DNA from: an endosymbiont of Galathealinum brachiosum
GTDB taxonomy: Bacteria > Pseudomonadota > Gammaproteobacteria > SZUA-229
Direction of reading: 5' to 3'
Length of the DNA stretch: 64,000 bases
NCBI GenBank assembly: GCA_003349885.1
Contig: QFXC01000011.1
Location: 124,001 to 188,000 of the forward strand
Position 1 is the stretch's first letter. Every line of letters starts with the position of its first letter. The notes under the pieces were generated by a model, which was given only the letters and a program-made list of their open reading frames with translations, was not told where the DNA came from and did not search any database. This document shows, one piece after another, positions 16,676-25,120 of the stretch. The position numbers and the translations under genes are program-made.

Positions 16676-17545
16676 ATGACCTTAGACGAATTTATAATAC
16701 AGAATGAGAGCGTCATTCGAATCGGTGTTTTCAGCAGCATGTTAGTCATAATGGGCCTGTGGGAGCTACTTGCCCCTCGTCGTGCGCCTAAAATATCAAA
16801 ACTGCTTCGTTGGTTTAACAATTTAACTCTGGTTTTTCTTAATACGCTTGTTCTACGCCTTATCTTCCCTATGGCAGCAACAGGTATGGCGCTTTTTGCA
16901 ACTAATCATGGCTGGGGATTTTTCAACTATTACAACTTCAATCCTCTAGTAGAAATTATTATCGCCATTATTTTTATGGATTTTATTATTTACCTTCAAC
17001 ACATACTAGTGCATGCAGTACCTGCATTATGGCGATTACACCGTGTACACCATGCTGACCTGGATTATGACGTCACCACTGGTTCACGCTTTCACCCAAT
17101 TGAAATAATAATCTCCATGTTAATTAAACTTGCCACTATTGTAGTACTTGGCCCGGCAGTAGTAGCTGTTATTATTTTTGAAGTTTTATTAAACGGCATG
17201 GCTATGTTTAATCACGGCAATGTTGGTTTACCTAAAATAATTGACAACTTTTTACGCCTTTTCATTGTCACACCTGATATGCATCGCGTTCATCATTCAG
17301 TAGAAGATGATGAGACCAATAGTAACTTTGGTTTTAATCTGAGTTGCTGGGATCGTATATTTGGCACCTACCGTGAACAACCACGAAAAGGACAGATTGA
17401 TATGGAGATTGGCATAAGAGGTTTTACCAGCATTAAACAGACTAGTTGGTTGCATGGTTTATTATTAATGCCATTTATAGGTAAAATGTCTGGTTACACA
17501 ATCAATCGACGCGAATGGAATGACACTAACATAACTGAAGAGTAA
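16676..17545 (+). CDS. Sterol desaturase / fatty acid hydroxylase superfamily membrane protein
   Basis: 289 residues from the ATG with GGAGA just upstream; the open frame extends further but lacks a ribosome site. Several membrane segments and the histidine clusters of the diiron superfamily are present: QHILVH, HRVHHAD, FNHGNVG and HRVHHSVEDDE. Such enzymes hydroxylate or desaturate lipid chains with O2. It is the first gene of the arsenic operon. That position suggests a lipid or arsenolipid tailoring role, which is inference; a general membrane-lipid function is the alternative. Confidence 0.85.
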   Translation: MTLDEFIIQNESVIRIGVFSSMLVIMGLWELLAPRRAPKISKLLRWFNNLTLVFLNTLVLRLIFPMAATGMALFATNHGWGFFNYYNFNPLVEIIIAIIFMDFIIYLQHILVHAVPALWRLHRVHHADLDYDVTTGSRFHPIEIIISMLIKLATIVVLGPAVVAVIIFEVLLNGMAMFNHGNVGLPKIIDNFLRLFIVTPDMHRVHHSVEDDETNSNFGFNLSCWDRIFGTYREQPRKGQIDMEIGIRGFTSIKQTSWLHGLLLMPFIGKMSGYTINRREWNDTNITEE

Positions 17546-17567
17546 CCCCCCTTCTCACGAGATTTTT

Positions 17568-18551
17568 ATGAGTAAAAATTTAAAACGAATTATTCTATTT
17601 ATCATCATTGCGACAGGTATAAGTTTAAGCTTTATTTATCGTGAACAGATAAACCCGGCAGGCATACAAAGCTGGATCGAAAGCGCAGGTCACGCAGCAC
17701 CCGTATTATTCATCTGTATATATATTCTAAGTACCATTTTATTTTTACCCGGATCACTGCTTACCTTACTGGGTGGTGCATTATTTGGCCCAGTCTGGGG
17801 CACCCTTTACAATCTGACAGGCGCAACAGCAGGTGCGATGATTTCATTCCTTATCTCACGTTATCTGGCATCAGGCTGGATAGAGAAAAAAGCCGCGGGT
17901 AAAACACAACAGCTCATAAAAGGCGTTGAAAGCGAAGGCTGGCGATTTGTTGCTTTTACCAGATTGGTGCCTATCTTCCCTTTTAATTTACTTAACTACG
18001 CCTTAGGACTAACAAAGATTAGTTTTTCCCAGTACAGCTTTGCCTCTTTTATATTTATGTTTCCAGGTGCTCTGGCTTATACTTACATTGGTTATATAGG
18101 AAAAGAAGCAGCAACTGGAGGCGAGGATTTAATTAAAAAAGCCATGCTGGCAATCGCACTACTCGCGGTTGTTATTTTTATCCCCCGTATAATTAATAAA
18201 ATTCGAAAAGTAAATATGTTATCTATTGAAGACCTTAAGTCACATATTGATAATAAAATGGAAATACTTTTACTGGACGTGAGAAAATCAGCTGATTTTA
18301 ATGGTGAGCAGGGGCATATTAAACAAGCCAAGCTAATACCACTAGAAGAATTACCACAACGCATTACAGAATTAGAAAGTGCTAAAAACAAACACATCAT
18401 CACTATTTGTCGAACAGATAAGCGCTCCAGTGAAGCGGCAAAAATATTATCTAACCTGGGCTTCGAAAACGTACAGGTTGCTCGCATGGGCATGACAGAC
18501 TGGAACAAACACAACTATCCTCTTGCAACATCTAATAACACGTCTGAATAA
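17568..18551 (+). CDS. TVP38/TMEM64 (DedA-like) membrane protein with C-terminal rhodanese domain
   Basis: A 327-residue fusion. Residues 5-205 form the VTT/TVP38 membrane domain (FLPGSLLTLLGGALFGP, FTRLVPIFPFNLLNYALGLT); residues 222-320 form a cytoplasmic rhodanese with active loop ICRTDKRSSEAA. VTT proteins move lipids or ions across membranes; the rhodanese could couple this to sulphur or arsenic chemistry. The stop is six bases before arsS, so the genes are clearly in one operon. It is the third rhodanese in this stretch. Confidence 0.9.
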   Translation: MSKNLKRIILFIIIATGISLSFIYREQINPAGIQSWIESAGHAAPVLFICIYILSTILFLPGSLLTLLGGALFGPVWGTLYNLTGATAGAMISFLISRYLASGWIEKKAAGKTQQLIKGVESEGWRFVAFTRLVPIFPFNLLNYALGLTKISFSQYSFASFIFMFPGALAYTYIGYIGKEAATGGEDLIKKAMLAIALLAVVIFIPRIINKIRKVNMLSIEDLKSHIDNKMEILLLDVRKSADFNGEQGHIKQAKLIPLEELPQRITELESAKNKHIITICRTDKRSSEAAKILSNLGFENVQVARMGMTDWNKHNYPLATSNNTSE

Positions 18552-18557
18552 ACCAAT

Positions 18558-19520
18558 ATGCATGATACTAAAATAAAATTACTCAACACCAGTTTCCCAC
18601 AATTAAGTCGCAGGCAGCTCGATACATTGCAGGTCAACCTGGGTTATATCTGTAACCAGAGTTGCAAACACTGCCATGTCAATGCCAGTCCAAAGCGCAC
18701 TGAAACAATGGCACTGGAAGATATTGACGATATTTTAAGCTTTATTAAAAACAACAATATTAAGAAACTTGATTTAACCGGTGGTGCACCCGAACTTAAC
18801 CAGCATTTTCGTTACTTAATAACAGAAGCACGTGCTTTAAATGTATCCGTAATCGATCGTTGTAATTTAACCGTGTTAAGTGAACCAGAACAGGAAGGGC
18901 TGGCCGAATTTCTAGCTAATAACCAGGTCGAAGTCGTAGCTTCACTACCCTGCTATAGCAAAGACAATGTCGACCTGCAACGAGGTAACGGAGTATTTGA
19001 TCTTAGCATTACGGCCTTACAAAAATTAAACTCTCTGGGTTATGCCGCGAAAGATAACGGTCTGGTTTTAAATTTAATGTACAACCCAACCGGTGCCTTT
19101 TTACCTCCTGCACAGAAATCACTTGAAGATGAATACAGACAGAAACTTCGAGAAGATTTTAATATTGAATTCAGCAATCTCTACACACTCACTAACATGC
19201 CAATAATGCGTTTTGGAAGCACGCTGATTAGCAAAGGTGAATTCGAAAATTACATGGCCTTATTAAAAAACGCCCATTCTGATGACAACTTACAAACCGT
19301 CATGTGTCGAAATTTAATCAGTATAGACTGGCAGGGTTTTATCTATGATTGCGATTTTAACCAGATGTTAGATATGCCAAGTAATTTTTCTCCCTATAAT
19401 AAAACACACATATCTGAATTAAATTTAAATAACTTACAACTTACACCTATTCAAATCGGTGATCACTGTTATGGGTGCACAGCAGGTAGTGGCTCTAGTT
19501 GTGGCGGCGCATTAAGTTAA
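18558..19520 (+). CDS. arsS: Arsenosugar biosynthesis radical SAM protein ArsS
   Basis: A 320-residue radical SAM enzyme with the cluster motif C32-x3-C36-x2-C39 (CNQSCKHCH). It has the ArsS-type C-terminal region with further cysteines (MCRN, YDCDFNQM, HCYGCTAGSGSSCGG). ArsS acts on dimethylarsenic species and SAM to build the 5'-deoxyadenosyl-arsenic precursor of arsenosugars. It is flanked by the glycosyltransferase fusion and ArsM, which supports the assignment. Confidence 0.92.
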   Translation: MHDTKIKLLNTSFPQLSRRQLDTLQVNLGYICNQSCKHCHVNASPKRTETMALEDIDDILSFIKNNNIKKLDLTGGAPELNQHFRYLITEARALNVSVIDRCNLTVLSEPEQEGLAEFLANNQVEVVASLPCYSKDNVDLQRGNGVFDLSITALQKLNSLGYAAKDNGLVLNLMYNPTGAFLPPAQKSLEDEYRQKLREDFNIEFSNLYTLTNMPIMRFGSTLISKGEFENYMALLKNAHSDDNLQTVMCRNLISIDWQGFIYDCDFNQMLDMPSNFSPYNKTHISELNLNNLQLTPIQIGDHCYGCTAGSGSSCGGALS

Positions 19521-19530
19521 TTTATAAAAA

Positions 19531-20895
19531 ATGTCATATAAAAAATTATCTATTGTAATTCCCTGCCTTAACGAGTCAGCACAGATAGTTAAAACTTTAA
19601 ATAAATTACAAAACCTCCGTCAACGTGGACACGAAATAATTCTTAGTGATGGAGGCAGTGACGATAACACCCTTCATCTGGCAAAAAACCTTGTGGATAC
19701 TTGCATAACATCTGCACTCGGCCGGGCCAGACAGATGAATCAGGGCGCCAAAATAGCCAGTGGTGATGTCTTATGCTTTTTACATGCTGATACAATTTCA
19801 CCTGAGAGTATTGATAAAAAAATACTTGAAATAATGAACACTGAAAAATCCATCTGGGGTTTTTTTAATATAAAACTCAGTAGTAAAAAATGGCAATTTA
19901 GATTTATTGAATGGTTTATCAATAAACGCTCCTGCATGAGCAATGTTGCAACAGGAGATCAGGGGATATTTGTATGCCGAAGAACCTTTAATCAACTATC
20001 TGGTTTTTCAGACATACCACTTATGGAAGATATTGAATTAAGCAAACGTCTAAGAAAAATAAAAATTCCCTCCTGCATAAAAATCACCCGCCTTACTACA
20101 TCAAGTCGACGCTGGGAAAAACACGGAATTACTCACACTATTCTATTAATGTGGCAATTACGCTTACGTTATTTTTTAGGTACACCCGCTAAAAAACTTG
20201 CTGATGCTTATATCATTCATAACAAACCTGAATCGCATAAATCAGTAAGTCATGAAACAGTCATTAAAAACAAACAACTGGTTATTTTTATAAAAGCACC
20301 TGTACCGGGACAATGCAAAACACGTCTCATTCCCTATTTAAGTGCAGAACAGGCCTGTGAATTTTATAAAGAACTTGTAAACACCTGCTTTAAAAACATT
20401 TCACCATTAAGTAATGTCGATGTCGCAATTTATACCACTCCTGATATTAATAATAATTTTATTCAGGCTCTAGCTAATACCAATCCTGTATCGCTACATA
20501 CTCAACAGGGCAATGATCTAGGGGAACGGATGCACGATGCCATACATGCCTCATTACAAAACTATGATAAATGCGTTTTAATAGGCACTGATTGTCCTGT
20601 TTTAGATAAAACCTATATTGATAATGCTTTTAAAGCACTCAACCAACATGATATGGTACTAGGTCCGGCGAAAGATGGTGGTTACGTGCTGATTGGCGCA
20701 ACAAAAATTAACACCAGGCTATTTAACAATATCAACTGGGGAACCGGACTGGTTTTAGAGCAAAGCTTAAAGAATAATAAAATAGCAGGTTACAGCACGC
20801 ACCTGCTAAACACACTTTGGGATATAGACGAACCTGAAGATTACATCAAATATCAGAATTTATTAAATACATCTAAACAGTCACAAGAAGCATAG
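19531..20895 (+). CDS. Fusion of two arsenosugar-type glycosyltransferase domains
   Basis: A 454-residue protein joining two units that are often separate genes. Residues 1-235 are a family-2 glycosyltransferase of the TIGR04283 type (SIVIPCLNESAQIVKTL, GDVLCFLHADT, ATGDQGIFVCRR). Residues 245-450 are a DUF2064/TIGR04282 domain (IKAPVPGQCKTRLIP, IGTDCPVLD, GPAKDGGYVLIG). Both families occur in arsenosugar clusters. It would add a sugar or related group to the ArsS product. The sugar donor and the division of labour are unknown. Confidence 0.9.
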   Translation: MSYKKLSIVIPCLNESAQIVKTLNKLQNLRQRGHEIILSDGGSDDNTLHLAKNLVDTCITSALGRARQMNQGAKIASGDVLCFLHADTISPESIDKKILEIMNTEKSIWGFFNIKLSSKKWQFRFIEWFINKRSCMSNVATGDQGIFVCRRTFNQLSGFSDIPLMEDIELSKRLRKIKIPSCIKITRLTTSSRRWEKHGITHTILLMWQLRLRYFLGTPAKKLADAYIIHNKPESHKSVSHETVIKNKQLVIFIKAPVPGQCKTRLIPYLSAEQACEFYKELVNTCFKNISPLSNVDVAIYTTPDINNNFIQALANTNPVSLHTQQGNDLGERMHDAIHASLQNYDKCVLIGTDCPVLDKTYIDNAFKALNQHDMVLGPAKDGGYVLIGATKINTRLFNNINWGTGLVLEQSLKNNKIAGYSTHLLNTLWDIDEPEDYIKYQNLLNTSKQSQEA

Positions 20896-20904
20896 GAGCC
20901 AAAG

Positions 20905-21708
20905 ATGGATTATAAACAGGCAGATGAAGTACGTAACAAAGTAAGAGATTCATACAGCAAAGTTGCAGAAGCTAATAATGAAGGTGACTGCTGTGGTGTG
21001 ACCAGTAGTTGTTGTGGTGTATCGGATGACGAGCAGATTAATCAGCTAATTTCAACACGTCTGGGTTACAGCAAGGCTGATTTAATTAATGTGCCTGAAG
21101 GTGCAGACATGGGCCTGGGTTGTGGCAACCCGAAAGCACTTGCAGCACTACAGCCTGGAGAAATTGTTGTTGACCTTGGTAGCGGAGGAGGCTTTGATGC
21201 TTTTCTCGCCGCTAATGAAGTAGGTGAAAACGGCAAGGTTATTGGCGTAGATATGACACCGGAGATGATTTCTAAAGCACGCAATAATGCAGATAAAGCT
21301 AACTACAACAATGTAGAATTTCGTCTGGGTGAAATAGAGCATCTACCTGTAGCAGATAATTCAGTTGATACGATTATGTCAAATTGTGTTATTAATTTAT
21401 CTCCAAATAAACAACAGGTATTTAATGATGCATATCGTATTTTAAAAACAGGTGGCAGACTTGCAATATCAGACGTTGTAAGCAGCACCGAACTACCTGA
21501 TGAAATTAAAAATGATACTGTTTTATATTCGGCCTGTGTTAGTGGCGCATCAACCATAAACAATTTACAGGACATGATGGAGCAAGCCGGTTTTAAGAAT
21601 ATAAAAATTGAACCAAAAGATGAAAGTCGTGATTTTATAAAAGACTGGGCACCGGGCAGTAACATTGAAGACTATGTTGTTTCTGCGAATATTCAGGCTA
21701 CAAAATAA
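20905..21708 (+). CDS. arsM: Arsenite S-adenosylmethionine methyltransferase
   Basis: Methylates As(III) stepwise to mono- and dimethylarsenic using SAM. The 267-residue product has the SAM motif VVDLGSGGGFDAFLAA, conserved cysteines in SNCVINLSP and YSACVSGA, and an N-terminal CC pair region (GDCCGVTSSCCGV) as in bacterial ArsM. AGGAGCC precedes its start. It ends the operon, directly before a strong terminator, and supplies the dimethylated substrate for ArsS. Confidence 0.95.
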   Translation: MDYKQADEVRNKVRDSYSKVAEANNEGDCCGVTSSCCGVSDDEQINQLISTRLGYSKADLINVPEGADMGLGCGNPKALAALQPGEIVVDLGSGGGFDAFLAANEVGENGKVIGVDMTPEMISKARNNADKANYNNVEFRLGEIEHLPVADNSVDTIMSNCVINLSPNKQQVFNDAYRILKTGGRLAISDVVSSTELPDEIKNDTVLYSACVSGASTINNLQDMMEQAGFKNIKIEPKDESRDFIKDWAPGSNIEDYVVSANIQATK

Positions 21709-21724
21709 GAGCGACTATTAACTG

Positions 21725-21770
21725 GGTAAAATAAAGTTATGCATTCCTTATATAACTTTATTTTACCTTT
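21725..21770 (+). terminator. Terminator ending the arsenic operon
   Basis: GGTAAAATAAAGTTAT pairs perfectly over 16 bp with ATAACTTTATTTTACC around an 11-base loop, followed by TTT. It is 16 bases past the arsM stop. Confidence 0.85.
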
Positions 21771-21818
21771 ATAAAAATCAGCCTCCATCATCTGCTTATT
21801 ATGAATAATTAATTCTAT

Positions 21819-22280
21819 ATGATGATTTTTTTAAGACTCTTTATTTTACTACTATCTATTACAATGCTCTGCTCCTGCGAACAAAACCCTCTACCCTCAG
21901 ACAAAATAGATATTAACACTGCAGCAAAAGACTGGAATAGTGCCAGTAAAATATGGAATGAAACTGAACTTGTTCAACTGGAAAAAGGAAAACGACTTTA
22001 CCGAGCATCCTGTGCTGCTTGCCACTTATCTTCAGGAGAAGGTCAGCAACAAACTATTGGCTCACCCGCCTTAAAAAACAACAGTATTGTTAAGGGAAAA
22101 ATAGAAGTACTTAGCGATATAATTCTTAATGGTCGAAATAGCATGCCTGCTTTTGCTGACTCTATTAATAATAATGATCTTACTAAAGTCATTTCTTATA
22201 TAAGAAATGCATGGGGCAATAATTCAAATAGTATTGTAGATAAATCAACAATCGATTTATTGATGCCTGAATCTAACTAA
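21819..22280 (+). CDS. Single-haem c-type cytochrome, probable lipoprotein
   Basis: A 153-residue protein with a lipoprotein signal (LLSITMLCSC; Cys20 or Cys18 may be lipidated) and one haem site, C65-AA-C68-H69. The axial Met is probably that of NSMPAF near residue 108. It would sit on the periplasmic face as an electron carrier, in the style of a cytochrome c5/c6-like SorB or cbb3 donor. No oxidase or dehydrogenase is adjacent. It lies past the arsenic operon terminator and is probably independent of it. Confidence 0.85.
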   Translation: MMIFLRLFILLLSITMLCSCEQNPLPSDKIDINTAAKDWNSASKIWNETELVQLEKGKRLYRASCAACHLSSGEGQQQTIGSPALKNNSIVKGKIEVLSDIILNGRNSMPAFADSINNNDLTKVISYIRNAWGNNSNSIVDKSTIDLLMPESN

Positions 22281-22305
22281 AATAAAATCATGCCTTATTT
22301 CATCT

Positions 22306-22332
22306 ACTTTAATTTATCAATTTAATTAAAGT
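22306..22332. terminator. Weak hairpin between convergent cytochrome c and rhombosortase genes
   Basis: ACTTTAATT pairs with AATTAAAGT (9 bp) around a nine-base AT-rich loop. The stem is AT-only apart from its ends and there is no good T tract, so terminator function is uncertain. Confidence 0.35.
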
Positions 22333-22333
22333 C

Positions 22334-22897
22334 TCATTTCTTTCTAATATCTCTTAAAACAAACAATACACCGGCCACAGCACCATATAAATGAGCATTT
22401 ACAGCAACTCGCCCCCCGGTCATAGATTCTGAACCAGGCAAAGCACCAAATATCTGCTCCCATATTATTTTACCAATGATAATAGTCAGCAAAACCACAC
22501 CACTTACTTTATATCGCGTCATTTCCCATCTAGCACCAATGATAAATAAGCCATGCAGCACACCTGAAAACCCGACATATCTGTCTAACTGGTTGTCTAT
22601 TAACATACCCACACTACAAACCAGTGATATAAACAATAGAGCTTCAATCCAGTATGTGGTCGATTTGTAACTTGAGAAAAATATTGCCACCATACTCAGA
22701 CCAGCCATATTAAGCAGAAAATGGCTCCAGTTTAGATGCGTCAGATGACCGCTGATTAAGCGCCAGAACTGCCATTTTTCTATTAACTGACGATCAAATC
22801 GAAAAAATCCCTCTAAATGTAATGCCTGTATAAAAAAACATAAAATAAATAGAACTAGCCACAGCTTATAACTTCTAAGTTTGTATAAAATATTCAT
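22334..22897 (-). CDS. Rhombosortase, rhomboid-family intramembrane protease
   Basis: A 187-residue, six-helix protein with rhomboid signatures: WRL in FWRLISGHLTHLNWSHFLLN, catalytic Ser111 in GFSGVLHG and catalytic His169 in VNAHLYG. Short rhomboids of this kind process C-terminal GlyGly-CTERM tails of proteins secreted through type II secretion. It is divergent from gspG across an 85-base gap, which supports the assignment. No protein with a GlyGly-CTERM tail was seen in this window, so its substrates must be elsewhere. Confidence 0.82.
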   Translation of the reverse strand: MNILYKLRSYKLWLVLFILCFFIQALHLEGFFRFDRQLIEKWQFWRLISGHLTHLNWSHFLLNMAGLSMVAIFFSSYKSTTYWIEALLFISLVCSVGMLIDNQLDRYVGFSGVLHGLFIIGARWEMTRYKVSGVVLLTIIIGKIIWEQIFGALPGSESMTGGRVAVNAHLYGAVAGVLFVLRDIRKK

Positions 22898-22982
22898 GTG
22901 TACAATTGTCTCATATGCGCTTAATGCGGCATCTGGTATGATAATGCCAGAGTTTAACCATTAATTTACTACGGAGCCATCA

Positions 22983-23414
22983 GTGAAAGCACCTCAAATC
23001 AGACAACAGGGATTTACCTTAATCGAAATTATCGTTGTTGTTGTTATTATTGGCATTCTAGCCACCTTTGTAGCGCCTAAGTTTATGGGCAAAACAGGTC
23101 AGGCTCGAATTGTAAAAGCAAAAAACGACATCAGCGCATTTGAAAGTGCTCTTGATTTATACAAACTCGATAATTACACCTACCCGACAACTGACCAGGG
23201 TTTAGATGCACTGGTTAACCAGCCATCAGGTGACCCCGAACCCGCTAACTGGCAACAGGGCGGTTATGTAAAGAAATTACGTAAAGACCCGTGGCAGCGT
23301 GATTATTTATACTTAAGCCCTGGTGAGCACGGTGAAATTGATATCTATTCTCTTGGCGCCGATGGTGTTGAAGGTGGTGAAGGAGAGAATGCGGATATCG
23401 GTAGCTGGGATTAA
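22983..23414 (+). CDS. gspG: Type II secretion major pseudopilin GspG
   Basis: A 143-residue protein with a prepilin cleavage site G|FTLIE near residue 11 followed by a hydrophobic helix, and the GspG C-terminal domain ([32 protein letters not shown]). It polymerises into the T2SS pseudopilus in the periplasm. It starts at GTG after CGGAG. It begins an eight-gene gsp run with very short gaps or overlaps; gspC, D, E and F are not in the window. Confidence 0.96.
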   Translation: MKAPQIRQQGFTLIEIIVVVVIIGILATFVAPKFMGKTGQARIVKAKNDISAFESALDLYKLDNYTYPTTDQGLDALVNQPSGDPEPANWQQGGYVKKLRKDPWQRDYLYLSPGEHGEIDIYSLGADGVEGGEGENADIGSWD

Positions 23415-23437
23415 TCTACTAACACCAATGCCTCACC

Positions 23438-24067
23438 ATGTTCAGAAACTTCGTTTACAGACCTAATAATCAGCATCAGGGGTTTACTCTGATTGAATTA
23501 CTTGTGGTCATCGTGATCATCAGTATTTCAATTGGTTTTGTTGTCGTTAATATATCCTCTGGCAGCAAAGAAGAGCTGGCAGAAGAAGAAATATTACGAC
23601 TGCAACAAATCTTACGTTTTGCACATGAACAATCTGTTATTCGCTCAGAAGAATACGGCGTCCGCTTTTATGAAACTGGCTACCGCTTTATGCGCTTTAA
23701 TGAAGAAAATGATAACTGGATTGATATAAATAAAGACAGACTATTACGCAGCAGAATGCTGCCAGAACCATTAGAACTGGATTTATATATTGAACAAATT
23801 CCTGTCGATATCCTTGAATCACAAAAAGACGACCCTGAAATAAAACAGCCTGCTGAAGAAGAAAACGCTTTAGCTAGTGCCGCATCCAATATTGACAATA
23901 ATAAGCTGCCTGAAGAAGAGCAGATAAAACCACAAATTTTTCTATTATCAAGTTCCGAGCTAACACCTCAGTTCGAGGTGCGTTTACGCATACCCGGTAG
24001 TGAAATAGAAGAACATCTTGAAGGTCTTCCTCAGGGAGAATACAAACGCGTGTCACCTGATGAGTAG
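23438..24067 (+). CDS. gspH: Type II secretion minor pseudopilin GspH
   Basis: 209 residues with the prepilin motif GFTLIELLVVIVIISISIGF and a GspH-type body. An acidic insert near residues 130-165 (PAEEENALASAASN and following) makes it longer than many homologues. It is a minor pilin of the pseudopilus tip complex. It lies 23 bases after gspG. Confidence 0.88.
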   Translation: MFRNFVYRPNNQHQGFTLIELLVVIVIISISIGFVVVNISSGSKEELAEEEILRLQQILRFAHEQSVIRSEEYGVRFYETGYRFMRFNEENDNWIDINKDRLLRSRMLPEPLELDLYIEQIPVDILESQKDDPEIKQPAEEENALASAASNIDNNKLPEEEQIKPQIFLLSSSELTPQFEVRLRIPGSEIEEHLEGLPQGEYKRVSPDE

Positions 24068-24071
24068 GATA

Positions 24072-24497
24072 ATGAATAAATCTACAAATGGTTTCACGCT
24101 GATTGAAGTCATGGTCGCACTGGCTATCATTGCTATTGCTCTTGCTTCTTTGATTAAAGCATCAGGTAATCACACCCATTCAGCAACGTACCTTAAAAGC
24201 AAAACGCTGGCTCACTATGTTGCAATGAACGAGATCACGCAATTACAGATTGATAAAGCCTGGCCAGATCTGGGTACTACAAAAAAATCCACTGAAATGG
24301 CAGATGTAGAATGGTACTGGACCCGTGAAATCAAAAAAACAGGAGATGAAAGCGGTAATATTCGCGGCCTGAAGTTCACTGTGTATTTAGATGAGGGCCG
24401 TACTCGAAATCTTGCCATGGTTCAGGCATTTATTGCTAACCCTGCCCAGAACATAACCCCTGCTGCAGATTCAGAAAATACCGGCGGCAATGAATAG
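24072..24497 (+). CDS. gspI: Type II secretion minor pseudopilin GspI
   Basis: About 141 residues from the ATG encoding MNKSTNGFTLIEV; an ATG at 24060 would add four residues. The prepilin site is G|FTLIE, followed by a helix and a GspI-type domain (HYVAMNEITQLQ). It forms the tip complex with GspJ and GspK. It starts five bases after the gspH stop and overlaps gspJ by one base. Confidence 0.9.
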   Translation: MNKSTNGFTLIEVMVALAIIAIALASLIKASGNHTHSATYLKSKTLAHYVAMNEITQLQIDKAWPDLGTTKKSTEMADVEWYWTREIKKTGDESGNIRGLKFTVYLDEGRTRNLAMVQAFIANPAQNITPAADSENTGGNE

Positions 24498-25120
24498 TGC
24501 CTTTAAATTCCTTACAAAAGAAATCTGGTTTTACTTTAATTGAAGTCATTATTGCAATGGCTATTTTTGCCATCGTTTCAGTTCTGGCTTATACCGGCCT
24601 GCACTCGGTTATCACCAGCAAATCACGCACTGAAGCAGCACTAGACCGACTTCAGGAATTACAGATGTCGGTATTAACCCTTACTGGTGACTTACAATAC
24701 CTGAGCAACAGAGATGGACATGATGCACTCGGCGGACAACTGCTTAAAGTAACCACTCAGGATAGTGACTACATTTTAGCCTTTACCCGTAATGGCTGGC
24801 GCAATCCGGCAAATCAGGCCCGCAGCTCATTACAGCGTGTTGCTTATCAACTCGATGAAGACAGACTCAAACGCATCTACTGGCCACATGTGGATCGAGC
24901 AGATGACGAACAGGTAGTTGAACGTACGCTTATTACCAATATCGAGTCACTGGAATTACGCTTTCTTGATGAAAAAAATCAATGGCAGACTGACTGGCCA
25001 TCCGCTGACTCTCAGGCTTCAGATGCCCCATCCGCATTACCTGTTGCAGTAGAATTCACCCTTAAAATGAATGACTGGGGTGATATCAGGCGTTTAATCA
25101 GGGTCGCTTATAATGATTAA
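24497..25120 (+). CDS. gspJ: Type II secretion minor pseudopilin GspJ
   Basis: 207 residues with the prepilin motif GFTLIEVIIAMAIFAIVS and GspJ features (GLHSVITSKSRTEAAL, LKMNDWGDIRRLIRV). It forms the tip complex with GspI and GspK. It starts at GTG sharing a base with the gspI stop, and its end overlaps gspK by eight bases. Confidence 0.92.
   Translation: MPLNSLQKKSGFTLIEVIIAMAIFAIVSVLAYTGLHSVITSKSRTEAALDRLQELQMSVLTLTGDLQYLSNRDGHDALGGQLLKVTTQDSDYILAFTRNGWRNPANQARSSLQRVAYQLDEDRLKRIYWPHVDRADDEQVVERTLITNIESLELRFLDEKNQWQTDWPSADSQASDAPSALPVAVEFTLKMNDWGDIRRLIRVAYND

Noticed and set aside
24018-24071. GspI start at 24018 giving a 159-residue protein
   Set aside because: The extension overlaps the end of gspH and puts about 25 residues before the prepilin cleavage site, while the ATG at 24072 leaves the usual short leader.
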